Below are positions 7,708 to 7,842 of a stretch of 7,842 nt of DNA, piece after piece. This DNA is from JBGZEX01 sp041846495 (GTDB lineage Bacteria; Bacteroidota; Bacteroidia; Bacteroidales; Marinifilaceae). The stretch lies in assembly GCA_041846495.1 (NCBI GenBank), contig JBGZEX010000058.1, positions 1 through 7,842 of the forward strand, in the 5' to 3' direction. The translations under genes and the position numbers were made by a program. Under the pieces are notes generated by a model, which was not told the DNA's origin, did not search any database, and worked only from the letters and a program-made list of their open reading frames with translations. Position 1 is the first letter of the stretch, and each line of letters opens with the position of its first letter.

Positions 7708-7781
7708 TGTCCGCTAAACCATAATTATCTTGCCCCAACTCGTTATCTATCACGTATTGGGGGTGTTTTAGTTTACGGACA
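7708..7781. repeat. Imperfect inverted repeat pair (TGTCCG..TAAAC / GTTTACGGACA)
   Basis: TGTCCGCTAAAC at 7708-7719 is the inverted complement of GTTTACGGACA at 7771-7781, apart from one extra C in the left arm. The arms are 51 bases apart, too far for an ordinary terminator hairpin. Between and around them are C- and G-runs that could also pair (CCCCAA at 7733-7738 with TTGGGG at 7757-7762; GGGGG at 7759-7763 with CCCCC at 7784-7788). No T-run follows. This looks more like the ends of mobile or former mobile DNA than like a terminator. Confidence 0.45.
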
Positions 7782-7842
7782 AGCCCCCTTATGTCAAATT
7801 CTCTTCTTCCGGAGGTTCTTCGGCTGTTTGTTTTAGGAGTAA
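7759..7842 (+). mobile_element. Possible insertion-sequence terminus, cut by right edge
   Basis: Starting at the G-run at 7759 (GGGGGTGTTTTAGTTTACGG), the sequence resembles an IS end placed just ahead of a gene: a G-rich terminus, then about 32 bases, then an ATG at 7791 with an open frame to the window edge. The alternative is the right end of an IS whose transposase runs on the minus strand and stops at 7789-7791. Neither the second end nor a target duplication can be seen, and I cannot assign a family. Confidence 0.25.
7791..7842 (+). CDS. Possible start of a gene (17 residues visible), perhaps transposase-related
   Basis: An ATG at 7791 opens a frame of 17 codons (MSNSLLPEVLRLFVLGV) that leaves the window without a stop. 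A short N-terminus with SLLPE then a hydrophobic helix loosely recalls the N-terminal region proteins of some Bacteroidota transposases (ISAon1 type), but 17 residues cannot decide this. A competing reading on the minus strand in the same interval would be the last 17 codons of a gene ending in EEPPEEENLT with a TAA at 7791-7789. At most one of these is likely to be real. Confidence 0.22.
   Translation, partial: MSNSLLPEVLRLFVLGV

Noticed and set aside
7692..7840. A minus-strand frame open from the right edge to a TAA near 7692 (containing KLKHPQYVIDNELGQDNYG).
   Set aside because: It reads across the inverted repeat and putative IS terminus and has an Arg-rich upstream part typical of out-of-frame reading. 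It is too short in this window to support; extending the sequence would settle it.

Overview
The window looks like chromosomal DNA from a Bacteroidota bacterium, probably of the order Bacteroidales. The evidence is the Bacteroidota-type FtsX/MacB permeases, starts preceded by A/T-rich leaders rather than Shine-Dalgarno sequences, one spacer resembling the Bacteroidota TTTG / TAnnTTTG promoter, and moderate GC content. I cannot name the genus.

Almost the whole window (1-7659) is one plus-strand gene cluster with short gaps of 38 to 70 bases. In order it holds: the C-terminal half of a TolC-family outer-membrane channel (cut by the left edge); a membrane-anchored HlyD/MacA-type periplasmic adaptor; a MacB/LolD-type ABC ATPase; and two different full-length FtsX/MacB-type permeases in tandem. 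Together these are the parts of a tripartite MacAB-TolC-like (type VII ABC) system. The ATPase in the cytoplasm drives the permeases, whose large periplasmic domains would pass force to the adaptor and the outer-membrane channel. The substrate cannot be read from the sequence; such systems export peptides, antibiotics, siderophores or lipid-like compounds. No regulator lies inside the window.

The most distinctive points are: (i) one ATPase serves two divergent permeases, which suggests a heterodimer; (ii) permease 1 and permease 2 are in the same frame, separated by one TGA followed by an open, isoleucine-rich 20-codon linker; (iii) a promoter-like element sits between tolC and the adaptor gene and overlaps the upstream TTG start, favouring the ATG at 823; (iv) there is a tandem heptad duplication in the adaptor coiled coil.

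The last 183 bases (7660-7842) follow the final permease. They hold no convincing terminator, but they do hold an imperfect inverted repeat and what may be the terminus of an insertion sequence with the start of a gene cut by the right edge. I regard that reading as tentative. Overall the operon is a recognisable efflux system, not a clearly new one.
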